From contig JANMRU010000082.1 in the NCBI GenBank assembly GCA_031388585.1, forward strand, positions 1 through 26,836: DNA of 26,836 bases, given 5' to 3'. Positions 7,721-15,277 of the stretch are shown here, piece by piece. How positions within the stretch are numbered: position 1 is the first letter of the stretch; the number at the start of each line of letters is the position of its first letter. This stretch comes from PCC-6802 sp031388585. GTDB lineage: Bacteria > Cyanobacteriota > Cyanobacteriia > Pseudanabaenales > Pseudanabaenaceae. Made by a program: the position numbers and the translations under genes. Under the pieces are notes generated by a model. That model was not told the origin of the DNA, did not search any database, and saw only the letters and a list, made by a program, of their open reading frames with translations.

Positions 7721-8035
7721 TTAGAAGCGCTTAGAAAAGCGATCGCCACTAGGACTAGAGCGTCTGTCGCCACCAAAGGAGCCGCCTCTATCTTCGCGGG
7801 GCTTCGCCTTATTCACCTTGAGATTACGTCCCATCCACTCAGCACCATCAAGAGCCGCGATCGCTGCTTCTTCTTCGGGATCAGAGGACATCTCCACAAA
7901 TGCGAAACCGCGCATTTTACCTGTCTCCCGATCGGTCGGCAATTGTACGCGCTTTACCGAACCATATTCCGCGAAAACTTCACTAAGACCTTCCTGGGTA
8001 ACTTCATAGGACAAGTTACCAACGTAAATAGACAT
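7721..8035 (-). CDS. rbp: RRM-type glycine-containing RNA-binding protein (cyanobacterial Rbp family)
   Basis: A single-RRM RNA-binding protein of 104 residues, the cyanobacterial Rbp type; several members are induced by cold. RNP2 is IYVGNL at residues 3-8 and RNP1 is RGFAFVEM at 42-49. The RRM covers about 1-80. The short C-terminal tail after KAKPREDRGG is rich in Gly, Arg and Ser, a shorter version of the usual Gly-rich tail. The frame stays open upstream to 8089, but I choose the ATG at 8035 because homologues begin MSIYVGNL and GGAG lies 6 bases before it. The 5' leader probably reaches into the gap beyond 8090. Confidence 0.93.
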   Translation of the reverse strand: MSIYVGNLSYEVTQEGLSEVFAEYGSVKRVQLPTDRETGKMRGFAFVEMSSDPEEEAAIAALDGAEWMGRNLKVNKAKPREDRGGSFGGDRRSSPSGDRFSKRF

Positions 8036-8309
8036 GAGTATCTCCAGAATCACAGTTACAAGCGAATTTGATTCGGGGATAGTCTGCAAATAGCATAATT
8101 ACAAATCAATCGACCGAATAAATCTTTATTGCCATAATAGTAACACAGACAACTAGAAGTAAAGCTGCGATGTAGATATTGCAGCGAACCTCAATATTCA
8201 AAACCTAGTATAAATGACTGGTGGCACAAAAAATCCAGGTGACAGATTTAATATGTGTAAATATATATGTAAGCTACTTGAATTTCCCAAGCAATTTGCA
8301 TATCTTTAG

Positions 8310-8326
8310 ATACAAGGTACTTGTAT
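8310..8326. promoter_or_regulatory. perfect 17-base palindrome, operator candidate
   Basis: ATACAAG and CTTGTAT form a perfect inverted repeat around a 3-base centre GTA. The flanks CTTT (8304-8307) and AAAG (8327-8330) continue the symmetry after a small offset. The spacing suits a dimeric regulator. The right arm overlaps TATAAA, which could be a -10 element. A hairpin begins a few bases downstream. Confidence 0.4.
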
Positions 8327-8333
8327 AAAGGTT

Positions 8334-8368
8334 GGCTCCATCGGGGAGTGCCTCCTCCCGAAGCCAGT
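8334..8368. other. stem-loop in the rbp-crystallin gap
   Basis: TCGGG pairs with CCCGA, and AG/CT extends the stem inward past a bulged G. GGCT and AGCC extend it outward past a three-base bulge. No T run follows, so it is a structural element rather than a terminator, possibly the 5' part of an RNA that begins near 8330. Confidence 0.35.
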
Positions 8369-8562
8369 TGTGCTAGATCGCAACGACGAGAACCAATGCT
8401 ACTTCCAATCTGAACTAAAGACTGAGATTATCAATATACTTGTTCCGAATCAAGGAGAAAAATTACTTAGGTTACTTTTAGTAGCGATCGCGTTGTTAGA
8501 TTAGCGTTAGCACAATTTTGGGTAAACCCCTAGTAAGTGATTTAGTGATAATAACTTGGACA

Positions 8563-8606
8563 TGAGTCCGGCAGCCTTCTGTCGGACTCATTGAGTTTTT
8601 TACTCA
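8563..8606 (+). terminator. strong rho-independent terminator with no gene upstream
   Basis: ATGAGTCCGGCAG pairs with CTGTCGGACTCAT around the tetraloop CCTT. The 13-pair stem contains one G-U. TGAGTTTTTTACTCA follows, supplying a T run. The polarity is plus strand only. No plus-strand gene ends within 1.3 kb upstream, so it probably ends a non-coding RNA, or it remains from a lost gene. Confidence 0.72.
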
Positions 8607-8756
8607 AAATCTTATTTTCTCAAACATCCAAGGAACTGAAGTATTGGCCTATGCGTCACTAGTCCTATAGGTCGTGCCAACAAGGATTCCTCCGTTAGCG
8701 ATACCCAACTAATGAGGTAGTTGTAAGCAAGTTTATGTTGCTTATGAAAGCATTGT

Positions 8757-8785
8757 TTGACTTGTGAAATACTACCAGGTTAAAT
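8757..8785 (+). promoter_or_regulatory. putative sigma70-type promoter of the crystallin gene
   Basis: TTGACT at 8757-8762 and TTAAAT at 8780-8785 are separated by 17 bases, the optimal spacing. Transcription would start near 8792, leaving a leader of about 48 bases before the ATG at 8840. This is based on motif resemblance only. Confidence 0.4.
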
Positions 8786-8839
8786 TCCCAACTGAACGAA
8801 CTAAAATTCCTGCCTTCAGCCAATACTTCAACCAATTGT

Positions 8840-10261
8840 ATGACAAAGAAATTTCTGATGGCTGTTTTAACAGCCTTAATGGGGGTAACTGTTGCTAGTG
8901 CGCATCCTGTCCGCGCTCAAGAAGCCTCAGTTGAGCTATACAAAAACTACAATTTCAGCGGCGAACAGTTAAGGCTAGATAGCCCTGGTTATCATGCGTT
9001 GCCTTACAACTTTAACGATCAAGTTTCCAGTCTTGTTGTACCTTCTGGCTACACCGTAACCCTCTACGAAGAGCGCAATCAGGCAGGTCGCAGCATTACT
9101 CTAGGTGCTGGGCGGCACAATATTAGCGGTTTTAACGATCTTATCTCTTCTCTCACAATCAAACGGGTGAGTGGGGAGCCAAATGTTAATAGTGGGAATT
9201 CGGTGGTTGAGTTTTTCCAAGACTTTGACTTTGTCGGGCAAAGCTTAAAGGTAGATACTTCGGGTTACTATCCTATGCCCAGTTCCTTTAACAATCAGGC
9301 ATCTAGTTTAATCGTAACCGAGGGATATGAAGTTACTCTCTATGAAGACTACAATCAAGTGGGTCGTTCCATTAAGCTAGGAGCTGGACGGCATAATATC
9401 AGTAGATTTAACGATATTGTCTCATCTGTGGTGATTAGGCGGGCGGGGGAAACCACTCCCGGCAATCCAGACTCTTCTGGGAAGAAAGAAGTACAGTTAT
9501 ATGATGACCTTAACTATAGAGGCGATCGCCTCATAGTTAATACTACTGGCTACTATGCCGTTCCCCGTTACTTCGACAACCGTCTTTCTAGTGTCGTTGT
9601 GCCCAAGGGGTTGGAGGTCACCTTATTTGAACATTACGATCGCGGTGGACGCTCGACCATTTTGAGGGCAGGACGACATAACCTAAGTGATTTCAATGAC
9701 ACCGTTTCGTCAATGGTGGTCAGAAATGCTGATGATGTCGGGAATCCTGGCAATCAGCCAATCCCTGGCCGCCGAGAAGTACAGTTTTATGATGATATGA
9801 ATTTTAGAGGCGATCGCATTGTCGTTGACAAGACCGGCTATTTTGCCTTTCCCCGTTACTTTGATAATCGCCTGTCCAGCGTAGTTGTACCTAAGGGATA
9901 TGAACTTACCCTTTTCGAGAATTACAACCAGGGGGGGGATTCAATTGTTTTAAGACCTGGTCGTCACAACTTGAGTAATTTTGACGATGTGGCTTCTTCT
10001 GTCGTGGTCAGACGGATTGGGGAAGAGAATATTCCCTCCGTCAATCCAAAGGCTTCGCTCCTAAAAGAGCGGATTGAGCGTCAGTTTGTAGGGCGGCGTG
10101 TAGAGCAGGTGGTGAGTCAACTTCGGTTTGCAGGCTACCAACCTTCAATCGATCGGCAAGGACGGATTACATTTGACCTTGCTAACCTAGATGGCAGCTA
10201 TGGCGTAACGCTCAATTACGATACCCAGTCCAGACTAGTAGAAAGTGTGGAAGTGAGGTAA
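8840..10261 (+). CDS. secreted protein with four beta/gamma-crystallin domains
   Basis: A 473-residue exported protein. Residues 1-26 form a signal peptide with a likely cut after HPVRA. Four beta/gamma-crystallin domains follow at about 30-110, 122-201, 216-295 and 312-391, joined by Gly/Pro/Asn-rich linkers. Each has two Greek-key motifs ending in the calcium-binding pattern (N/D)(N/D)xxSS. All eight are intact: NDQVSS 59, NDLISS 99, NNQASS 151, NDIVSS 191, DNRLSS 246, NDTVSS 286, DNRLSS 342 and DDVASS 382. Domains 3 and 4 are clearly the closest pair in DNA, so they are a recent duplication. Residues 400-473 are a separate C-terminal domain that I do not recognise. The likely role is a calcium-binding periplasmic or surface protein; the exact function is unknown. 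No clear ribosome binding site is seen. Confidence 0.9.
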   Translation: MTKKFLMAVLTALMGVTVASAHPVRAQEASVELYKNYNFSGEQLRLDSPGYHALPYNFNDQVSSLVVPSGYTVTLYEERNQAGRSITLGAGRHNISGFNDLISSLTIKRVSGEPNVNSGNSVVEFFQDFDFVGQSLKVDTSGYYPMPSSFNNQASSLIVTEGYEVTLYEDYNQVGRSIKLGAGRHNISRFNDIVSSVVIRRAGETTPGNPDSSGKKEVQLYDDLNYRGDRLIVNTTGYYAVPRYFDNRLSSVVVPKGLEVTLFEHYDRGGRSTILRAGRHNLSDFNDTVSSMVVRNADDVGNPGNQPIPGRREVQFYDDMNFRGDRIVVDKTGYFAFPRYFDNRLSSVVVPKGYELTLFENYNQGGDSIVLRPGRHNLSNFDDVASSVVVRRIGEENIPSVNPKASLLKERIERQFVGRRVEQVVSQLRFAGYQPSIDRQGRITFDLANLDGSYGVTLNYDTQSRLVESVEVR

Positions 10262-10324
10262 TCTTTTGCGAGATGTGCCACACATATCAAGCTAGATCTC
10301 GCGAGTAAGCAACAGCTAGATATT

Positions 10325-10438
10325 TATAGCTATCGCCAATTAGGTTAGGACGGGGTGGAGGGGTAGAACCCCTCAGTGGGGGCAATGCCCCCACACCCCC
10401 AATTAAAATCTGTCCTAACAATCTAGGCGGTGGCTATA
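10325..10438. repeat. MITE-like dispersed repeat, copy 2
   Basis: This is the best-preserved copy, 114 bases from TATAGCTATCGCC to GGCGGTGGCTATA, with near-perfect inverted ends. Inside, GGGGTAGAACCCC and GTGGGGGCAATGCCCCCAC are palindromes that would fold into strong hairpins. The CAATTAGGTTAGG and AAAATCTGTC blocks are shared with the other copies. The outer TA on both sides could be a target duplication, as for IS630/mariner-type elements. It sits between the crystallin stop codon and the hairpin terminator at 10439. Confidence 0.8.
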
Positions 10439-10474
10439 TTAAAAAGCTTGACAGCGAACTGCCAAGCTTTTTAA
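10439..10474. terminator. bidirectional hairpin terminator
   Basis: TTAAAAAGCTTG at 10439-10450 and CAAGCTTTTTAA at 10463-10474 are perfect 12-base complements around a 12-base loop. The T/A-rich ends give a U run in both directions. It probably ended the crystallin transcript before the repeat element inserted between them, 178 bases past the stop codon. Confidence 0.65.
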
Positions 10475-10543
10475 ATTGCGTGGAATCTGGCATAGTTTCA
10501 GTAGCTCTCGTAAATACCCCATTGTTACAGCTACAATCTTCGC

Positions 10544-11026
10544 ATGACTGATGAATCTTCCGTAAAGCTAAAGATCGAGGCGATTTTATATCTCAAAGGT
10601 CAGGCTCTGAGCATGGAAAAAATTGCTGAGTATGCAGACTGCGATCGCCCCACCATTGAGGAGGGACTGATCGATCTGATTGCTGACTATTCTCACCGCG
10701 ACAGCGCCCTAGAAATAGTTGAAACCAATGCGGGTTTTGCCATGCGCCTTCGGCAAGAGTTTGCTGAACTCGTGCAAAAAATTGTACCTGCCGATCTGGG
10801 GCGGGGTGAACTGAAAACATTGGCCGCGATCGCACTCAAAAATCCGATTGCTCAAGTAGATTTGGTCGAATTGCGTGGTTCTAGTGCCTATCAACATATT
10901 CAAGAGTTAGTTGCGCAAGGATTTGTGCGAAAAAGACGACAATCTGATGGACGTTCTTACTGGCTGAATGTAACTGATAAGTTTCACCAATACTTTGAGC
11001 TAAAAGATTTATCAGAACTGATTTAA
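10544..11026 (+). CDS. scpB: segregation and condensation protein B
   Basis: ScpB dimers bind the kleisin ScpA and work with SMC to condense and separate chromosomes. The 160-residue protein has two winged-helix domains. The first covers about 8-80, beginning KLKIEAILYLKGQALSMEKI. The second covers about 88-150, with ELKTLAAIALKNPIAQVDLV, RGSSAYQHIQELVAQGFV and RKRRQSDGRSYWLNVTDKF. These segments are the family's most conserved parts. It stands alone, and scpA and smc are not in the window. The upstream gap contains repeat copy 2 and a terminator, so it must have its own promoter within about 70 bases. Confidence 0.93.
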   Translation: MTDESSVKLKIEAILYLKGQALSMEKIAEYADCDRPTIEEGLIDLIADYSHRDSALEIVETNAGFAMRLRQEFAELVQKIVPADLGRGELKTLAAIALKNPIAQVDLVELRGSSAYQHIQELVAQGFVRKRRQSDGRSYWLNVTDKFHQYFELKDLSELI

Positions 11027-11050
11027 ATACTGGTGCTGATGTGACGGTGA

Positions 11051-11292
11051 TATCCAAGCGTACAGCCCAGAAGCAGTCTAGCTATTGATTTGGCAAATGC
11101 TGAGGAGATAGAAGTACAGGTTTTTTGCGGACGTGAGAAGGGTAAAAAATCTCGCATCTTGCGTTTTGAGATGGGTAGACATCTGGCCACAGGAATGGAT
11201 TCGTCATCCTTAACAACGATTTGCTGGATTTACTGGGTGTAGATGGAATTATCGGCCAAAGCTTTTTAAATCAATACCAGCAATATTAACGA
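11051..11292 (+). pseudogene. decayed coding stretch, possible gene relic
   Basis: This is not an intact gene. One frame is open without a start codon from 11051 to a TAG at 11240-11242 and reads like a real protein, including LANAEEIEVQVFCGREKGKK and RFEMGRHLATGM. A different frame then carries LLGVDGIIGQSFLNQYQQY, ending at 11289. The second part loosely resembles the end of a retropepsin-type aspartyl protease domain, but this is only an impression. A frameshift and loss of the 5' end would explain the pattern. The rest of the gap to 11596 shows nothing else clear. Confidence 0.3.
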
Positions 11293-11596
11293 TTTGGCGA
11301 TCGCGGCGTTCTAGCCTGGATTATTAACCAATCTGTTGCTTGGAATCCCTGTCTTCCGTCTTCTTCAGTGCGGGCTAATTACGGCAGGTTATGCCTGAGC
11401 ATGGTTTCTTGCTAATATGTGCTTAGGGTCTTTGCATACCTGCTTTCCAGGTCATGGATTGCCGATCGCATTATGTCTAAGATATTATGCCTAGATTATT
11501 AGGTAATTGATCGATATCAAACCGACTCCTAACTACTTTCTTATCCCTCTCTATGCCACTATGCTAGGCAGTAAAAGGTCTATCTGAGGAATTTTG

Positions 11597-12625
11597 ATGA
11601 CAGCACTGAAGTCTAACCTGGCGAAAATAGACTCCCTTATGAGACAGCTCGATCTAGTCAAACATATTACTGAATCAGGGTACTGGGTTACAACAGATGA
11701 GCTAGGACTGCTGTTAGACTTAGAGGGATCGATCGCAAATTCCCTAAAATTTAAAGAACTTCTTTTTAGCTTTACGTGGCGTAATTTTATTTGTACACAT
11801 ATTAGCTGTCAGGGTAACTTTCGTTATTGGAGCATTGCTAAACAGGTAGCAAATCATGAAACGCGCATAGATGAACAGGTCAAGATCCCAGAAATCCAGA
11901 CAAAAGAATTGACAGAGATCGCAAGCAATGGTCAGCAGTCAAATTCCCTAATGTTTAGTGCGGTACCATCAAAAACACAACCTACAGAGGCTATCTTCCT
12001 TCAGGATTCTTGCGCTCCAACAACTCAAACCGAGGAAGTCTTACCATCCCATTTTGCTCAGATTGAGAACTTCTTAACACCTGCTCAAGTTCAAAACTTA
12101 ATAAAATATGTATTGGAACGAGAAGCAAAGTTTGAGCCTACCTCTAATTCTGCTAACGATCCTAACTATCGCCGTTCGTCATTTCTACCTGTCTTCCCTG
12201 AGTTTTCAGAATTGATCGTTAATCGCATTCGAGACATGATGCCCTATATCATTACCTATTTGGGGCTTCCCAGCTTCACAGTTGGAGCTATTGAGTCACA
12301 GCTAACGGCTCATAATGATGGCAACTATTACAAAATCCATAATGACAATGGCAGTCCAGATTCAGCGACGCGCGAGCTAACCTATGTCTATTACTTTAAT
12401 CGGCAACCTAAATCTTTCTCAGGCGGCGAATTATTGATTTATGATAGCAAGATTGAGAATAATTTTTATGTAGGGGCATCGACCTATCACACCGTTCAAC
12501 CCCTCCATAACAGCATCGTATTTTTCCTCAGTCGCTATATGCATGAGGTGCTGGCGGTTAACTGTTCCTCAAAGCACTTTGCAAACAGCCGCTTCACGAT
12601 TAATGGTTGGGTGAGACGAACCTAG
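11597..12625 (+). CDS. 2OG-Fe(II) oxygenase (prolyl-hydroxylase-like) with extra N-terminal domain
   Basis: A 342-residue iron- and 2-oxoglutarate-dependent oxygenase. The catalytic double-stranded beta-helix covers about residues 150-342. It carries the iron ligands H248-x-D250 in YYKIHNDNG and H316 in RYMHEVLAV, with R332 in NSRFTINGW binding 2-oxoglutarate. FSGGELLIYD and the spacing match the prolyl 4-hydroxylase group. The N-terminal 82 residues form a separate small helical domain (ESGYWVTTDELGLLLDLEGS), then a Gln/Ser/Thr-rich linker of about 65 residues. I choose the ATG at 11597 over the TTG just before it because GAGGA lies 6 bases upstream. Only four bases separate its stop from that of the convergent guanylyltransferase gene. 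The substrate is unknown. Confidence 0.87.
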   Translation: MTALKSNLAKIDSLMRQLDLVKHITESGYWVTTDELGLLLDLEGSIANSLKFKELLFSFTWRNFICTHISCQGNFRYWSIAKQVANHETRIDEQVKIPEIQTKELTEIASNGQQSNSLMFSAVPSKTQPTEAIFLQDSCAPTTQTEEVLPSHFAQIENFLTPAQVQNLIKYVLEREAKFEPTSNSANDPNYRRSSFLPVFPEFSELIVNRIRDMMPYIITYLGLPSFTVGAIESQLTAHNDGNYYKIHNDNGSPDSATRELTYVYYFNRQPKSFSGGELLIYDSKIENNFYVGASTYHTVQPLHNSIVFFLSRYMHEVLAVNCSSKHFANSRFTINGWVRRT

Positions 12626-12629
12626 AATA

Positions 12630-15191
12630 TCAATAATTATCTAAAAGCGCTGTATCTTTAGATAGCGCAACTTGAAGCTTGCAGAAGGATTCAATGTGCG
12701 TGCGGAATTCTTGCATATGATGTTCTACCCATTTCTGACCATTGCGATCGCCATTATCAATACTATTAGCATATATGTGCACGACTGGATCACCCGCATC
12801 GGGTAGTACTAAGACCCAATCATTGGGAGAGTAGAAAATTTTAACTCCGTCAACAAGTTCAAGTTGTTTTTGATTATATGATTCAACTAAATGCCGCATC
12901 AAAGCTCCCTTGATGCTCCAGGGGCAGCGAACCACCTGAGATTGATGATAGAAACTGGGCAACCCCAACCTTACTTGCGATAAGGTACGCTCTTGGATTG
13001 TAAGCCATTCAATGATTTTAGCAATACAAAACATCGCATCAAAGCCAGGGTGCAGTTTGGGAAAGATAAATCCCATTTCCGCCGAACCACCTAAAATTGC
13101 ACCCTCAGTTTTTTGGCAGGCTAGCATTAAGGATGTGGGACTGGACTTCGTTCGAATTACCTTTCCCTGATGTCTGGCTGCTACTTGCTCGACTAATCCA
13201 GCGATCGAAACTGGCACGATCACAGTGCCGCATGGATTCGCCGTCATTGCCATATCAACAATCACGCCTGTCAACATCTCATCTCTGATTGCTACACCAG
13301 TTTCGTCAATCAGAATAAACTTCTCACCGTTAGCAAAGACTTGCACGCCGAAACTTGCCTTTAGCGCTACAACAACATCACTAAGCTGTTCCAACATTTT
13401 CTCGCGCTCGCTGATGGGTGGCGCAATTTCGTTGAGGCTGGCATTGAGCACGATCACATCGCTGCTGAACTTGCCTAGGATACGCGGTAAAACTGCTCCC
13501 GACACTGCATAGACGTAATCGATAATCACTCTTTTAAAGCTACTGTTCCGGATCGCTTCAACGTTCAAGTTTTGGGCAAAGCCAGTATTGTAATAATCTA
13601 GTACGCGGGATGGGTAGGAGATTTCCCCAATTTCTTCCATGCGGGCACGGCGAAAGTCTTCCTTGAAGTAAGCATTCTCAATTTTCTTTTCCTGGGCTTT
13701 ATCTAGATTAATGCCCTGGCTATCGAGAAACTCAATCAGTACGTGGTCGTTTTTATCGGGATGGATGCGCACATGCACGCCGCCAGCCACCCCTAATCCT
13801 GGCGCGGTAAAGCGAGAAATTGGGATGGCAGTTGCTTCTAAATTTTGGATGTTAGCACCAACAGACATTAACCCTGAGATTAGCGATCGCGTTACCATGC
13901 GACAAATTGTCCGCTGATCGCGCGAGACCATCACCTGCGCACCAGGGCCTAGCGTCGCCCCATAGGCAGCACCCAACTTCACCGCAAATTCAGGTGTGAT
14001 GTCTACATTAGCTAAACCTGAAACTCCCCGCTGTCCAAACAGATTGCGGGTAGCCATCGAGCCCCAAATCAAATTACTATTGAGCGTTGCCCCAGCCTCT
14101 ACCTGCTTGCTCGGCCAGATGCGCACGTTAGGGCAAATATGCGCCTCTTCACCAACAATTGAATTAGTCCCAATCACAGCGCCGTCCATGACGTGACTGC
14201 GGCGATTAATCCGGGCATTCCTCGCGATCGTGCATGCCCAGAGGTGACTTTCTTCACCCACAACTACCCCATTGCAAATTATTGGTCTTTGCAAATCAGC
14301 ATCGCTACCAATCGTGACATGATCGCCAATAATCGTACCAGCGGAAATACTCACCCTAGGGCCAATCGAACAGTTTGTCCCGATTAGTACAGGTGCCTCG
14401 ATACGTGCAGAATTATCGATTTCAGTATGCTCCCCTACCCAAACCCCGGTTCGCTGTTGTAGGTATCCTAAATTCAGGTTAACCCTGCCTCGAATAGCAT
14501 CGTACTGAGCTTGTCGGTAAGCATCAAGCGAACCAATATCACACCAATAGCCATCAGCAATGTAGCCAAACATTGGGACATTGTGACTTAGTAGCAATGG
14601 AAATAAATCTTGAGAAAAATCGCTAGGTGTATTTGGTTGCAAATAACGCAGAACTTCGGGTTCAAGGATATAAATTCCTGTATTCACAGTGTCTGAGAAG
14701 ACTTCACTGGTTGAGGGCTTTTCCAAGAAACGCTCAATGCGATGTTGCTCGTCAGTGATCACGACACCAAAAGCCATAGGCTCGCTAACTCGTCTCAGGA
14801 GTAGTGTCGCTTGCGATTTTTTCGCCTTATGAAAGCGAACTGCCGCACTCAAATCGAAATCTGTGATGCAGTCGCCGCTCATCACGATAAATGTACTATC
14901 TAGCAAACTTTCTACATTTTTGACGCAACCAGCTGTACCTAGGGGTTGATCCTCTTCAACAACGTAGTGCATATTGACATCAAACTCACTACCATCTCCA
15001 AAATAATCTCTGATCGCATCAGGCAAATAGTGGAGTGTGGCAATTATCTCTCTGATTCCATGTCGTTTGAGTAGATGTAGAATATGCTCGGTAATTGGGC
15101 GATTAAGGATCGGGACCATTGGCTTGGGCAAATCGCACGTGAGTGGACGTAGTCGCGTTCCCGAGCCACCTGCCATCAACACTGCTCTCAT
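12630..15191 (-). CDS. mannose-1-phosphate guanylyltransferase with left-handed helix and phosphomutase-like domain
   Basis: An 853-residue three-part protein. Residues 1-235 are a nucleotidyltransferase with GGSGTRLRPLT at 8-18, PKPMVPI at 23-29 and SGDCITDFD near 105. This part would make GDP-mannose (or another NDP-sugar) from a sugar-1-phosphate for glycans. Residues about 250-375 are hexapeptide repeats forming a left-handed beta helix. Residues about 385-845 resemble phosphoglucomutase/phosphomannomutase, but the catalytic loops are altered. GGVHVRIHPDKND stands where TASHNP is expected, VFANGEKF replaces the DPDGDR metal loop, and DAGDPVVH replaces SGTEP. That part is probably not a working mutase. 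GGAGG sits 8 bases before the ATG. It is the last gene of a minus run that begins with the cyclophilin. Confidence 0.9.
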   Translation of the reverse strand: MRAVLMAGGSGTRLRPLTCDLPKPMVPILNRPITEHILHLLKRHGIREIIATLHYLPDAIRDYFGDGSEFDVNMHYVVEEDQPLGTAGCVKNVESLLDSTFIVMSGDCITDFDLSAAVRFHKAKKSQATLLLRRVSEPMAFGVVITDEQHRIERFLEKPSTSEVFSDTVNTGIYILEPEVLRYLQPNTPSDFSQDLFPLLLSHNVPMFGYIADGYWCDIGSLDAYRQAQYDAIRGRVNLNLGYLQQRTGVWVGEHTEIDNSARIEAPVLIGTNCSIGPRVSISAGTIIGDHVTIGSDADLQRPIICNGVVVGEESHLWACTIARNARINRRSHVMDGAVIGTNSIVGEEAHICPNVRIWPSKQVEAGATLNSNLIWGSMATRNLFGQRGVSGLANVDITPEFAVKLGAAYGATLGPGAQVMVSRDQRTICRMVTRSLISGLMSVGANIQNLEATAIPISRFTAPGLGVAGGVHVRIHPDKNDHVLIEFLDSQGINLDKAQEKKIENAYFKEDFRRARMEEIGEISYPSRVLDYYNTGFAQNLNVEAIRNSSFKRVIIDYVYAVSGAVLPRILGKFSSDVIVLNASLNEIAPPISEREKMLEQLSDVVVALKASFGVQVFANGEKFILIDETGVAIRDEMLTGVIVDMAMTANPCGTVIVPVSIAGLVEQVAARHQGKVIRTKSSPTSLMLACQKTEGAILGGSAEMGFIFPKLHPGFDAMFCIAKIIEWLTIQERTLSQVRLGLPSFYHQSQVVRCPWSIKGALMRHLVESYNQKQLELVDGVKIFYSPNDWVLVLPDAGDPVVHIYANSIDNGDRNGQKWVEHHMQEFRTHIESFCKLQVALSKDTALLDNY

Positions 15192-15237
15192 AGAATTGCC
15201 TCCAGATATTGCCTGGCTTTCATTTTGATTTTGAATT

Positions 15238-15265
15238 CCATCTCCTCAAAATTTGGAGGAGATGG
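15238..15265. terminator. perfect hairpin between cyclophilin and guanylyltransferase genes
   Basis: CCATCTCCTC at 15238-15247 and GAGGAGATGG at 15256-15265 form a perfect 10-base stem with an 8-base loop. It lies 12 bases beyond the cyclophilin stop. The sequence after it on the minus strand (AATTCAAAATCAAAATG) is only weakly T-rich, so termination may be incomplete. Confidence 0.5.
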
Positions 15266-15277
15266 GTACGAATGTTT

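Larger units (their letters stand above)
8090..8839. other. 750-base non-coding region between rbp and the crystallin gene
   Basis: No convincing protein gene lies here. From left to right it holds the leader and promoter area of rbp (about 8090-8160), an AT-rich stretch and a perfect palindrome at 8310-8326. A hairpin follows at 8334-8368, then an orphan ribosome-binding-like AAGGAG at 8452-8457 with no start codon after it. The region ends with a strong plus-strand terminator at 8563-8606 and the promoter area of the crystallin gene. CCTAT/ATAGG and TTGGC/GCCAA pairings around 8645-8681 suggest a folded leader. Confidence 0.5.

Noticed and set aside
8036..8089. 18-codon extension of the RRM protein
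   Set aside because: The family begins at MSIYVGNL and GGAG is correctly placed before 8035; the extension has no binding site of its own.
8452..8505. AAGGAG followed by a hydrophobic short frame (LLRLLLVAIALLD)
   Set aside because: The ribosome-binding-like sequence and signal-like residues are tempting, but there is no start codon and a stop comes after 13 codons.
10325..10438. G/C-rich palindromes read as a CRISPR repeat or rho-independent terminator
   Set aside because: There is no spacer array. The same block occurs in three places with matching inverted ends, which fits a MITE-like element better.
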